Source: Chromobacterium amazonense (lineage in GTDB: Bacteria; Pseudomonadota; Gammaproteobacteria; Burkholderiales; Chromobacteriaceae). From it: a stretch of 64,000 nt of DNA. A model generated the notes under the pieces. It saw nothing but the letters and a program-made list of their open reading frames with translations, had not been told where the DNA came from and did not search any database. A program made the translations under genes and the position numbers. This document shows positions 1-7,902 of the stretch, in pieces. Every line of letters begins with the position of its first letter. The first letter of the stretch is position 1. The stretch covers positions 1-64,000 of the forward strand of contig NZ_MKCR01000002.1 in assembly GCF_001855565.1 (NCBI RefSeq), given 5' to 3'.

Positions 1-442
<442 letters not shown>

Positions 443-469
443 GCGCGCGGCCTGACGGCCTCATGAATC

Positions 470-505
470 AACCCGCCGGTTTTCTTGCCGGCGGGTTTTG
501 TTTTT
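470..505 (+). terminator. intrinsic terminator of the thiolase gene
   Basis: A perfect 10-bp stem (AACCCGCCGG / CCGGCGGGTT) with an 8-nt loop is followed by TTGTTTTT. It starts 28 bp after the thiolase stop. Confidence 0.85.
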
Positions 506-510
506 AAGAC

Positions 511-617
511 CCGCTAACAAAACCCCTGATCCGGCGTTGCGCCTCCTTGCCGTACTATTTGTACTGTCTGCGTCGGCGCGCCTTGGCTCAGGTTCTCTAA
601 CGAGGTTTTGTTAGCGG
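511..617. repeat. palindromic intergenic repeat, copy A (107 bp)
   Basis: The element is bounded by a perfect 14-bp terminal inverted repeat, CCGCTAACAAAACC (511-524) and GGTTTTGTTAGCGG (604-617). Just inside the left end is the block CTGATCCGGCGTTGCGCC, which recurs in copy B at 2577-2646. It lies tail-to-tail between the thiolase gene and the HAD gene. It looks like a MITE or REP-type element with no coding capacity. Confidence 0.75.
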
Positions 618-638
618 CTCTAAAGACGCCTGCTCTGG

Positions 639-1259
639 CTAGCCAGCCAAACTGATTCCCAGACGCCGCTCCAACGCTCCGCGCAAAGCCTGCGCATCAT
701 TGCGCTCGACGTCATGGAAAAGCGTCGCCATCCCCCATGCCGCCGCCGTCTCCAGATTGCGCCGGCTATTGTCGATGAACAGGCATTGCGCCGGTCTCAA
801 CCCCGTCAATCGCAAGGCATGCTCAAACATGCCGCCATCAGTCTTCATCAACCCAATCTCGGCCGAAACCAAGACGGGATCGAACAGCGCATCCAGGCCA
901 TGCAAGGCCCGCAGGCAATCCATACGGTCGCACTTGTTGTCAGTAAGGATGCCCAACCGATAGCGGCCATGCAGTTGGCGCGCCATGCCCAACACAGCCT
1001 GGTTCATCGGCGTACTGCGAAAGGCCGCGTCCAACAGACGGCAATCCACCTCTCGCCCCAGCTCACGGCACACTTCGGGCCAGATATCGGCATGGCTCGC
1101 GCGCCCCAGCAACAGCGCCTCGTTGTGCCGCTCCAGCGCTTGATCCACCTTGGCGAAACCCAGGCCAGTCGCCTCGCCCAGATAGCGGTTGGTGGTATCG
1201 GAGCCGTATTTATCGGTGGTCAGCACGCCGTCGAAATCGAAAAACACCGCCGCAATCAT
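639..1259 (-). CDS. HAD-superfamily hydrolase (subfamily IA)
   Basis: A 206-residue predicted cytoplasmic phosphatase. Motif I is FFDFDG near residue 6, with Asp8 as nucleophile and Asp10 as acid/base. Motif II is the LTDN near residue 105, the motif III Lys is in GLMKTDGG, and motif IV is LFIDNS, so Asn replaces the second Asp often found there. The cap domain sits between motifs I and II, as in HAD-IA phosphoglycolate-phosphatase-like enzymes. The ATG overlaps the stop of the upstream PhzF-family gene (ATGA, 1256-1259), so the two are translationally coupled. Substrate is unknown. Confidence 0.88.
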   Translation of the reverse strand: MIAAVFFDFDGVLTTDKYGSDTTNRYLGEATGLGFAKVDQALERHNEALLLGRASHADIWPEVCRELGREVDCRLLDAAFRSTPMNQAVLGMARQLHGRYRLGILTDNKCDRMDCLRALHGLDALFDPVLVSAEIGLMKTDGGMFEHALRLTGLRPAQCLFIDNSRRNLETAAAWGMATLFHDVERNDAQALRGALERRLGISLAG

Positions 1260-2068
1260 GCTGTTTCGCCGTCCATCGCGCAGCAGCGGCCGCCCACGCT
1301 GACGTCAGCGCCGTCATAAACCGCGCTCAACTCGCAGGGATTGCCCAAACCATCGCCCTGATGCAGCGTGAGGCTGCGCCGCAGGTGCAGGCTCAAGGCT
1401 GCCGCGGCGACGCCGGTGGCGGCATCTTCCAGCGCCGGATCAAGATGGTTGAAATTGCGTCCGTGATACAGGCCATCGGCCAAACGCACATAGGCATAGC
1501 AGCCGTTCACGCCCGCTTCCTTGCCCCAGGCGGCGATGCGCGCCAGATCCGGCGTCAATTGCCGCAAGCGCGCCACGCTGTCCAACTCCACCAGCAGCTT
1601 GGGACTGCCGGCCGAAGCCAAGGCCGCAGTGGAGACGATGGCATCGGCCGGGCTGCCCAAAACATCGGACAGCCAGGCCTGCGATGGCGCAGCCCCCGCA
1701 ACGGCTTGCTCGCGCAAACGAAACAGGATGATCCCGCCCTCCTCGCTCACCTGCAGGCGCAAACCACTGGCGGTACGCAAAAAAGCCGGCAACTGCCCAT
1801 CGCGCTGCCGCAGCCATGCCGCCGCGGCAAGCGAAGCATGCAGGCACAGCGTGCTTCGCGCATGAGGGTAGTAGTAATCCAGCGTGGCCGCCTCGTCCGG
1901 CTCCACGCCAGGATCGACGAATACGCAAGCTGGCGCGAACAGGCTGCGCGCATGCGCCTGACGCCGCTCCACGCTGAGTCCTTGCGCATGCTCGCCGTGG
2001 CACACCAGCGCCAGATTGCCGCTGTCCGGCGTTCTGCCGAAACAACGGAATGCATTCTCTCTCAACAC
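1256..2068 (-). CDS. PhzF-family isomerase/epimerase-like protein
   Basis: A 270-residue protein with the two-lobed PhzF (diaminopimelate-epimerase-like) fold. The first lobe opens with an ENAF...FG...SGNLALVC segment. The second carries the FNHLDPALEDAATG signature and a GNPCELSAV-type strand near the C-terminus. The frame is open to a TTG at 2104, but I prefer GTG 2068: it puts the N-terminus where PhzF proteins begin and has AAGGGA five bases upstream. PhzF relatives isomerise small enolisable acids; the substrate here is unknown. The family name does not imply phenazine synthesis, since no other phz genes are nearby. It is coupled to the HAD gene. Confidence 0.82.
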   Translation of the reverse strand: MLRENAFRCFGRTPDSGNLALVCHGEHAQGLSVERRQAHARSLFAPACVFVDPGVEPDEAATLDYYYPHARSTLCLHASLAAAAWLRQRDGQLPAFLRTASGLRLQVSEEGGIILFRLREQAVAGAAPSQAWLSDVLGSPADAIVSTAALASAGSPKLLVELDSVARLRQLTPDLARIAAWGKEAGVNGCYAYVRLADGLYHGRNFNHLDPALEDAATGVAAAALSLHLRRSLTLHQGDGLGNPCELSAVYDGADVSVGGRCCAMDGETA

Positions 2069-2147
2069 CTGTTCCCTTATCTTGGCGCGATTGCCACGCA
2101 GCAACCATCATAATTAAAATGCATAAATCATCATTCTAACCCTGCCC

Positions 2148-2573
2148 ATGACCTCGCCGGAAATCACCCTCCACGAACACGTTCCCGCCGATGCGGCAAG
2201 CGCCATCGAAAACGGACTGAACCGTTACAACGATGAAATCACCGGCTACAACGACCGCCAGCCGCTGGCTGTGCTGGCGCGCGATCCGGCAAGCGGCGAG
2301 GTGCTAGGCGGCGCATATGGCCGCAGCTCGCTGGGCCTGCTGTTTCTCGACCTGTTCCATCTCCCGGAATCGTTACGCGGCCAGGGACTGGGCCGCAGGA
2401 TATTGGCAGCCTTTGAAGAAGAAGGCCGCCGCCGCGGCTGCAAACATGCCGTGCTGTACACCATCAGCTTCCAGGCGCCCGGCTTTTACCAGAAGCACGG
2501 CTGGCAAGTGTTTGGCGAAATCCCATGCGATCCGCCGGGTCACAGCCGCCTCTTCCTGCGCAAGGCGTTATAA
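2148..2573 (+). CDS. GNAT-family N-acetyltransferase
   Basis: A 141-residue single-domain acetyltransferase. The acetyl-CoA pyrophosphate-binding loop is RGQGLGRR near residue 80. The typical C-terminal element YTISFQAPGFYQKHGW follows near residues 107-122. It is transcribed divergently from the PhzF gene across a short AT-rich gap holding both promoters. The stop lies 4 bp before repeat copy B. The acceptor substrate cannot be inferred. Confidence 0.88.
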   Translation: MTSPEITLHEHVPADAASAIENGLNRYNDEITGYNDRQPLAVLARDPASGEVLGGAYGRSSLGLLFLDLFHLPESLRGQGLGRRILAAFEEEGRRRGCKHAVLYTISFQAPGFYQKHGWQVFGEIPCDPPGHSRLFLRKAL

Positions 2574-2576
2574 GAG

Positions 2577-2646
2577 CCGCTAACCAAACTCCTGATCCTG
2601 CGTTGCGCCTCATTGGCTCCGGCGCTCTTCGAGGTTGTGCTAGCGG
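2577..2646. repeat. palindromic intergenic repeat, copy B (70 bp)
   Basis: A shorter, decayed relative of the element at 511-617. It shares the left end (CCGCTAAC-AAAC-CCTGATCC), the internal GCGTTGCGCCTC and the right end CGAGGTT-TG-TAGCGG, but the terminal repeats are no longer perfect. It again lies between two convergent genes, here the GNAT and soxR. Confidence 0.7.
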
Positions 2647-2655
2647 CCCTAAGTC

Positions 2656-3105
2656 CTATTCCGCCGCCGGCTCGTCCAGCAGAAAGCGCGCGCCGCACCC
2701 CTGCCCTCCGGCTGCGTCGTCCGGATTGAACAGCTTGCACTTCTGCAGCGATAGGCAGCCGCAGCCTATGCAATCGTCCAATTGATCGCGCAGCCGCGTC
2801 AGGGCGTCGATGCGCGCTTGCAGCAGCGGCTTCCACGCCATGGACAGCCTGGCCCAATCGTCCACCGTCGGCGTGCGCTGCTGCGGCAGCCTGGCCAGCG
2901 CCTCGCCTATCTCCTGCAAATTCAATCCCAGCGTCTGCGCCGCGCGGATAAACGATACCCGGCGCAAGGCATCGCGGCGGAAACGCCGCGTCTTGCCAGG
3001 CTCTCCCACGCTGCGAATCAGCCCGCGCGACTCGTAAAAGCGCAGGGCGCTGGCGGCCACGCCGCTGCGTTTGGCCAGGTAGCCTATCGTGATCGTGTCA
3101 TTCAT
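2656..3105 (-). CDS. soxR: redox-sensitive transcriptional activator SoxR
   Basis: A 149-residue MerR-family regulator. The N-terminal winged helix-turn-helix (about residues 6-45) contains SGVAASALRFYESRGLI, followed by a long dimerisation helix. The SoxR signature cluster is Cys112-x2-Cys115-x-Cys117-x5-Cys123, which holds a [2Fe-2S] centre in SoxR proteins and is absent from other MerR members. Oxidation of the cluster by redox-cycling compounds switches it to an activator. It is divergent from an FMN-type oxidoreductase gene with a SoxR box in the 67-bp gap. No soxS is nearby, as is usual outside enterics where SoxR acts directly on target genes. Confidence 0.95.
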   Translation of the reverse strand: MNDTITIGYLAKRSGVAASALRFYESRGLIRSVGEPGKTRRFRRDALRRVSFIRAAQTLGLNLQEIGEALARLPQQRTPTVDDWARLSMAWKPLLQARIDALTRLRDQLDDCIGCGCLSLQKCKLFNPDDAAGGQGCGARFLLDEPAAE

Positions 3106-3111
3106 GCGCCA

Positions 3112-3142
3112 TTGACTTCAAGTTAACTTGAAGATAAATACT
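3112..3142 (+). promoter_or_regulatory. SoxR box inside a 19-bp-spacer promoter
   Basis: The perfect 18-bp palindrome CTTCAAGTTAACTTGAAG (3116-3133) matches the SoxR operator (CCTCAAGTTAACTTGAGG) at all but two positions. A -35 TTGACT (3112-3117) and a -10 AATACT (3137-3142) flank it with exactly 19 bp between them. That overlong spacer is the hallmark of MerR/SoxR-activated promoters. It reads into the flavodoxin-like gene and probably also autoregulates soxR. Confidence 0.92.
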
Positions 3143-3172
3143 AGCAAATCCATCACAACAGAAAAACCCGAC

Positions 3173-3751
3173 ATGAGCACCGTATTGATCCTCTATTTTT
3201 CCGGCAGCGGCAACACACACCAGTTGGCTGAAGCGGTCTGCCAAGGCGCCGCGGAGCATGGCCATGCCGAACTGCTGCGCATCCGGCCCGAGCACATCGT
3301 CGATGGCCGCTATCCCATAGAACTCATCTCCGCAGCGCTGCGCGAAGCGGATGCCATCATTTTTGGCAGCCCCACCTATATGGGCGGCCCGGCCGCGCAA
3401 TTCAAAGCGTTTGCCGATGCCAGCAGCGAACTGTGGCGCGATCAGGCTCTGGCCAGCAAGATAGCAGCCGGGTTCACCACCGGCTCGGGACTGAACGGCG
3501 ATCAGCACGGCACCTTGAGCTACTTTGCCATGCTGGCTTCGCAGCACGGCATGTTGTGGTGCGGCCTGGACCTGCCAAGCCATCATGGCCCGCAAGGTCT
3601 CAACCGCATGGGCAGCCAATGGGGTGCCATCGCCAATACCGCCAATCCAGACCTGCATCCAGCCGATTTGGCAACCGCCCGCCACCTTGGCCGGCGCGTG
3701 GCCCAGCTAGCCTGCCAATTCAACCAGCTCCAGACGGAGGCAACTGCATGA
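3173..3751 (+). CDS. flavodoxin-like NAD(P)H-dependent oxidoreductase (WrbA/FMN-reductase type)
   Basis: A 192-residue flavodoxin-fold protein. The FMN phosphate loop is FSGSGNTHQ near residues 8-16, the second flavin loop is FGSPTYMGGPAAQFKAF near residues 65-80, and the third is the TTGSGLNGDQ area. Such enzymes reduce quinones or nitro compounds by two electrons. The open frame extends to an ATG at 3128, but that lies inside the SoxR box and promoter, so ATG 3173 is chosen. It overlaps the VOC gene by ATGA. The promoter architecture makes it a direct SoxR target, fitting a role in detoxifying redox-cycling compounds. Confidence 0.88.
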   Translation: MSTVLILYFSGSGNTHQLAEAVCQGAAEHGHAELLRIRPEHIVDGRYPIELISAALREADAIIFGSPTYMGGPAAQFKAFADASSELWRDQALASKIAAGFTTGSGLNGDQHGTLSYFAMLASQHGMLWCGLDLPSHHGPQGLNRMGSQWGAIANTANPDLHPADLATARHLGRRVAQLACQFNQLQTEATA

Positions 3752-4152
3752 TTCTCACAAGCCAGGGCATAGACCATATCCATGTCTATGTGCGCGATCG
3801 CGCCGCCGCAGAAATCTGGTATGGCCGGGTATTGGGCTTGGCCAGGCTGGAAAATTTGGAGAGCTGGAGCCGGGACGGCGGTCCGTTGACGCTGGCCGAT
3901 GCCGCCGGCAGGGTCAAACTGGCCTTGTTTGAAGGGGTGGCCATCGCCCCGGCCTCAACCATCGCCTTGGCGACGGACGCCGCAGGCTTCATGGCTTGGC
4001 ACGCCCACCTGCGACAAGCGCTAGGCCAACCTTTGGAGGCTGTGGATCACGAGCTGTCATGGTCGCTGTACTTCAAGGACCCGGACGGCAATGGCTACGA
4101 AATCACCAGCTACGACTACGCCGCCCTGAGCGTCATGTTGGCGAACGCCTGA
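3748..4152 (+). CDS. VOC (glyoxalase/bleomycin-resistance-like) protein
   Basis: A 134-residue vicinal-oxygen-chelate protein with two beta-alpha-beta-beta-beta modules. The first begins at GIDHIHVYVRDRAAAEIWY and the second ends in FKDPDGNGYEI. His and Glu in these positions are the usual metal ligands. The start overlaps the upstream stop (ATGA, 3748-3751) and has GGAGG at 3736-3740. It is therefore the second gene of the SoxR-controlled operon. It may be a dioxygenase-, lyase- or resistance-type VOC member; the substrate is unknown. Confidence 0.85.
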   Translation: MILTSQGIDHIHVYVRDRAAAEIWYGRVLGLARLENLESWSRDGGPLTLADAAGRVKLALFEGVAIAPASTIALATDAAGFMAWHAHLRQALGQPLEAVDHELSWSLYFKDPDGNGYEITSYDYAALSVMLANA

Positions 4153-4162
4153 AGCCGCAATG

Positions 4163-4196
4163 AAAAACCTCCCGCCGGATAGGGGCTGGGAGGTTT
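4163..4196 (-). terminator. stem-loop terminator between convergent genes
   Basis: The stem AAACCTCCC / GGGAGGTTT (4165-4173, 4188-4196) has a T-run on the minus-strand side. It could serve both the VOC gene and the small minus-strand gene at 4295-4423. Confidence 0.55.
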
Positions 4197-4294
4197 GTCC
4201 GCTGGTCCGGCTTGGTGGCCGGGAATATCCGCCCTCTCCGGGCGGTCAGGTTGCTCAACCTTGCCGCATGCTTGCGGCGGCTTCATCGTCCCGC

Positions 4295-4423
4295 CTAGTG
4301 GGGGATGATGATAGGCGCGCCATCCGGCGCATGCTTCTTTTGGTGCTTGGCAGCCCGTTTTTCCTTCAGGGTCATCTGCGGCTGCTTCTTGGCTTCCTTG
4401 GTGCTTTGTCTGGACTTGCTCAT
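4295..4423 (-). CDS. small basic conserved-type protein (42 aa)
   Basis: The 42-residue product starts MSKSRQSTKEAKKQPQMT and has about a dozen Lys/Arg, with no hydrophobic segment. AAGGAG lies 7 bases before the ATG at 4423. The frame extends upstream to 4504, but that start has no ribosome site. Lys-rich proteins of this kind with an MSKSxQSxKEAKK opening occur in beta-proteobacteria as uncharacterised proteins. A dyad, ATACTG-6-CAGTAT (4456-4473), lies just upstream and could be an operator. Function is unknown. Confidence 0.65.
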   Translation of the reverse strand: MSKSRQSTKEAKKQPQMTLKEKRAAKHQKKHAPDGAPIIIPH

Positions 4424-4639
4424 GACACGCTCCTTGCTGAGCATCGGAGGATCCGATACTGCTGGTCCAGTATAGATCATTCCGAATAGATGATCGTGAA
4501 TCAATCGAATGCGCTGCGCTTAAGCGCATTTGGCAGGAAGGCGCGCCCGCCCATCAGCATTACAAATGCATGAAATGCCGATATCATTGCAGCTGCCGCC
4601 CCAAGCATGGCGGCGCATTCCCAAAAAACAGGAGCCGTG

Positions 4640-4720
4640 ATGAAGCATTTTCTGCATCAATTTGTTCAACTCTGCCATCTTGCCGGCCGCCCCGGCATGC
4701 GCAGGCTGAAGCAGCGCTAA
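4640..4720 (+). CDS. possible 26-residue leader or small protein
   Basis: The reading frame starts ATG 4640 with CAGGAG 5 bases upstream and encodes MKHFLHQFVQLCHLAGRPGM followed by RRLKQR and TAA. It lies alone in the 436-bp gap between the small basic gene and aminopeptidase P. The ribosome site is good but the length gives no statistical support. The rest of the gap shows only promoter-like AT-rich stretches. Confidence 0.2.
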   Translation: MKHFLHQFVQLCHLAGRPGMRRLKQR

Positions 4721-4859
4721 GCGCCCTGGCTGTCTCTGCAACGGTTCAAGACCGTTTCCCGCGCGAGGCGATGGGCATGCTCGCATGAGCATCGCTCATC
4801 CCCTTGCGCGGTCTTCGCTTTAGCAACAGAATGGATACAATATTTTCTCCGGAGCCGGC

Positions 4860-6668
4860 ATGAACACCCCCACCACCCCGCAACTGGACACCATCCCGCA
4901 ACGCATCGCCTCGCTGCGCGCCGCCATGGCCAAGGCCGGCGTAGACGCCTGTCTGGTGCCGTCGTCCGACCCGCACCTTTCGGAATATCTGCCGCAACGC
5001 TGGCAGGCGCGGCGCTGGCTGTCCGGCTTTACCGGTTCGATGGGGACGCTGATCGTCAGCGCGGATTTCGCCGGCGTGTGGGCGGACAGCCGCTACTGGG
5101 TGCAGGCGGAACACGAACTGGCCGGCACCGGCATTACCTTGATGAAGATAGACACCGCCGCCAGCAGCCTGCACCTGCAATGGCTGGCCGATACGCTCAA
5201 AGCCGGCCAGACGCTGGCGGTGGACGGCGATGTGTTGAGTCTGGCCGCGGCCATAGCCCTGCAAGCGGCGCTGGCGCCGCGCGGCGTGATCGTGCGCAGC
5301 GACCTGGACCTGATCGACGCCGTCTACGCCGGCCGGCCGGCGCTGCCGAACGCTGCCGTCTACCAGCATGAAGCCGCTTTCGCGCCGGAAAGCCGCGCCG
5401 CCAAGCTCGGCCGCGTGCGTGAAGCGATGCGCGAGGCGGGGGCCGAGCGCCACTTCCTTTCCACGCTGGACGACATCGCCTGGCTGTTCAATCTGCGCGG
5501 CGCCGACGTCAACTACAACCCGGTGTTCATCGCCCATGCCTTGATCGAGTCCGACAGCGCCACCTTGTTCGTCGCGCCGGGCAAGATAGACGACGCCCTC
5601 GCCGCCCAGTTGGCGGCAGACGGCGTCCGCGTGGCCGATTACGCAGCAACCAAGCCGGCGCTGTCCGCGCTGCCCGGCGGCTCGCTGCTGATCGATCCGC
5701 GCCGCGTCACGCTGGGCCTGCGCCAAGCGGTGGCCGATGGCGTCAAGGTGATCGAGACGATCAACCCCAGCACGCTGATGAAGTCGCGCAAGAGCGCGGC
5801 CGAGGCCGAGCACGTGCGCCGCGCGATGGAGCAGGACGGCGCCGCGCTGGCCGAGTTCTTCGCCTGGTTCGAAGCCAACGTCAACCGCGCCCGCATCACC
5901 GAGCTGACCATAGACGAACAAATCACCGCCGCGCGCGCGCGTCGCCCAGGCTTCGTCTCGCCCAGCTTCGGCACCATCGCCGGCTTCAACGCCAACGGCG
6001 CGCTGCCGCACTACCACGCCACCCCGGAAGCGCACAGCGAAATCCAGGGCGACGGCCTGCTGCTGATCGACTCCGGCGGCCAATATTTGGGCGGCACCAC
6101 CGACATCACCCGCGTGGTGGCCGTCGGCACGCCCAGCGCCGCGCAGAAGCGCGACTTCACCCTGGTGCTGAAGGGCACGATGGCGCTGTCCATGGCCCAC
6201 TTCCCGCGCGGCACGCTGTCGCCGATGCTGGACGCGCTGGCCCGCGCGCCGTTGTGGCAGCAGGACATCGATTTCGGCCACGGCACTGGACACGGCGTCG
6301 GCTATTTCCTCAATGTGCACGAAGGCCCGCAAAGCATCTCGCGCGCGGTGCCGGAGCCGCATATGGCGATGCAGGAAGGCATGATCACCTCCATCGAACC
6401 CGGCGTGTACCGCGCCGGACAATGGGGGGTGCGCATCGAGAACCTGGTGCTGAACGTGGCGTCGGACAAGAACCAGTTTGGCGACTTCCTGAAGTTCGAG
6501 ACGCTGACGCTGTGCCCGATAGACCGCCGCTGCATCGACCACTCTTTGCTGACCCAACCGGAAATCGACTGGCTGAACGGCTACCACGCCGAGGTGCGCG
6601 CCCGGCTGCTGCCATTGGTGGACGGCGCCGCACGCGACTGGCTGCTGGCCAATACCGAAGCGCTGTAA
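4860..6668 (+). CDS. Xaa-Pro aminopeptidase (aminopeptidase P, M24B, long form)
   Basis: A 602-residue cytoplasmic metallopeptidase that removes an N-terminal residue preceding proline. Two creatinase-N domains (about 1-310) precede the pita-bread catalytic domain and a short C-terminal domain. This is the long three-domain architecture of eukaryotic XPNPEP1, not the 440-residue E. coli PepP. All five dinuclear metal ligands are seen: Asp404, Asp415, His478 (in GHGTGHG), Glu513 (IEPGVY) and Glu527. It is monocistronic, followed by a terminator before the LysR gene. Confidence 0.93.
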   Translation: MNTPTTPQLDTIPQRIASLRAAMAKAGVDACLVPSSDPHLSEYLPQRWQARRWLSGFTGSMGTLIVSADFAGVWADSRYWVQAEHELAGTGITLMKIDTAASSLHLQWLADTLKAGQTLAVDGDVLSLAAAIALQAALAPRGVIVRSDLDLIDAVYAGRPALPNAAVYQHEAAFAPESRAAKLGRVREAMREAGAERHFLSTLDDIAWLFNLRGADVNYNPVFIAHALIESDSATLFVAPGKIDDALAAQLAADGVRVADYAATKPALSALPGGSLLIDPRRVTLGLRQAVADGVKVIETINPSTLMKSRKSAAEAEHVRRAMEQDGAALAEFFAWFEANVNRARITELTIDEQITAARARRPGFVSPSFGTIAGFNANGALPHYHATPEAHSEIQGDGLLLIDSGGQYLGGTTDITRVVAVGTPSAAQKRDFTLVLKGTMALSMAHFPRGTLSPMLDALARAPLWQQDIDFGHGTGHGVGYFLNVHEGPQSISRAVPEPHMAMQEGMITSIEPGVYRAGQWGVRIENLVLNVASDKNQFGDFLKFETLTLCPIDRRCIDHSLLTQPEIDWLNGYHAEVRARLLPLVDGAARDWLLANTEAL

Positions 6669-6684
6669 ACCGCCCGCTCGGCAC

Positions 6685-6717
6685 ACAGGCCATGCTCTGC
6701 GCATGGCCTGTTTTGTT
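6685..6717 (+). terminator. intrinsic terminator after aminopeptidase P
   Basis: An 11-bp stem (ACAGGCCATGC / GCATGGCCTGT) with a 5-nt loop is followed by TTTGTTT. It overlaps the leader of the LysR gene. Confidence 0.8.
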
Positions 6718-6730
6718 TCCCGGAACCCAC

Positions 6731-7627
6731 ATGCCGTTCGACCGCCTCAATGACCTGCGCCTGTTTCAGGACGCTTCGCTGCTGGGCAGCTTCTCCGCCG
6801 CCGGGCGCAAGCACGGCTTGTCTCCCGCCGCCGCCAGCGCCTGCATCCAGCGCATGGAGGAAACATTGGGCGTCAGGCTGTTCGAGCGCACCACGCGACG
6901 ACTCCGGCTGACCGAGGCGGGCGAGACTTATCTCGCCTATTGCCGTCAGGCGCTGGACTTGTTGGCGGAAGGCGAAAATCAGCTGCAGCGGGAACACAGC
7001 CAACTGAGCGGCGCGATTCGACTGTCCGCCCCGTCAGACCTGGGCCGCAACCGGCTGCTGGATTGCCTGGATCGTTTCTCCGCCATCCACCCGGAAGTGC
7101 ACTTTTCGCTATCGCTGAGCGATACGCCGGCAGACCTGATAGGCGACGACATCGATCTGGCCATCCGCTACGGCATGCCGGCCGACAGCAGCCTGGTGGC
7201 GCGTCAGCTGGCCGCCAGCCGCCGCGTGGTCTGCGCCGCGCCGGCGCTGCTGCAAACCTTGGGCGCTCCGTCCCACCCACAGGATTTGACCGGATTGCCC
7301 ACCTTGACGCTCACCACTGGCCATGGTCCGATGAACGAATGGCGCTATCGCGACGGCGGCGAAATCCGCTCGCTGCGCCTGCAACGGACTCGTCAAAGCA
7401 ACGATGGCGAAGTGATACGCCGCTGGGCGCTGCAAGGGCACGGCTTCGCCTACAAGTCGCAACTGGACATCGCCGCCGACCTCGCCGCCGGCAGGCTAGT
7501 GACAGTGCTGGACGACTTCTTCACCGAGCCCGCACCCTTGCACCTGCTCTACCCGGGACACCGGCTGCAACCGGCCAGGGTACGGAGGCTGATCGACTTT
7601 CTGCTGGCGGAATTGTCACCAGCCTGA
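6731..7627 (+). CDS. LysR-family transcriptional regulator
   Basis: A 298-residue regulator. The N-terminal winged HTH (about residues 4-63) contains FSAAGRKHGLSPAAASACIQ and RLFERTTRRLRLTEAG. An effector-binding domain from about residue 90 contains IRLSAPSDLGR and the usual DLAIRYG strand. It resembles the CrgA/DsdC-like LTTR subgroup. ATG 6731 is chosen because the open frame further upstream runs through the preceding terminator. The target is unknown: neighbouring ampH is on the same strand 275 bp away, and no divergent partner exists. Confidence 0.9.
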   Translation: MPFDRLNDLRLFQDASLLGSFSAAGRKHGLSPAAASACIQRMEETLGVRLFERTTRRLRLTEAGETYLAYCRQALDLLAEGENQLQREHSQLSGAIRLSAPSDLGRNRLLDCLDRFSAIHPEVHFSLSLSDTPADLIGDDIDLAIRYGMPADSSLVARQLAASRRVVCAAPALLQTLGAPSHPQDLTGLPTLTLTTGHGPMNEWRYRDGGEIRSLRLQRTRQSNDGEVIRRWALQGHGFAYKSQLDIAADLAAGRLVTVLDDFFTEPAPLHLLYPGHRLQPARVRRLIDFLLAELSPA

Positions 7628-7902
7628 ACGCCCCGGCCGGCAAACCGGCCGTGTAATATCGAACCCTCGGGAAAATATGCAATAAGCCCTGCGCGCGGCG
7701 GCGGTCTGCGCTACACTGCCGGCCTGTTTTTTCGCTAGCGACGCCGCCGCGCCGCAAGGCGGCCTGAACTTTGCGAGGAAAACCAAATCGCGTCCACCAT
7801 CCGGCAGCCTTGCCCGTTATCGATAATGACAAACCTATTCCAGCCGGCTTGCGCCCTGCTCCGCGCGATCCAGCTAATACCGTCAGCCATTTCGGAAACT
7901 CG

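Noticed and set aside
1256-2068. Phenazine biosynthesis
   Set aside because: PhzF-like proteins are widespread outside phenazine pathways and no phzA-E or G homologue is present.
4746-6704. Very long minus-strand open frame (652 codons) opposite aminopeptidase P
   Set aside because: It is the antisense shadow of a well-defined gene in high-GC DNA; its composition (Arg, Gln, Ala, His-rich) has no domain features and the plus strand encodes a complete metal site.
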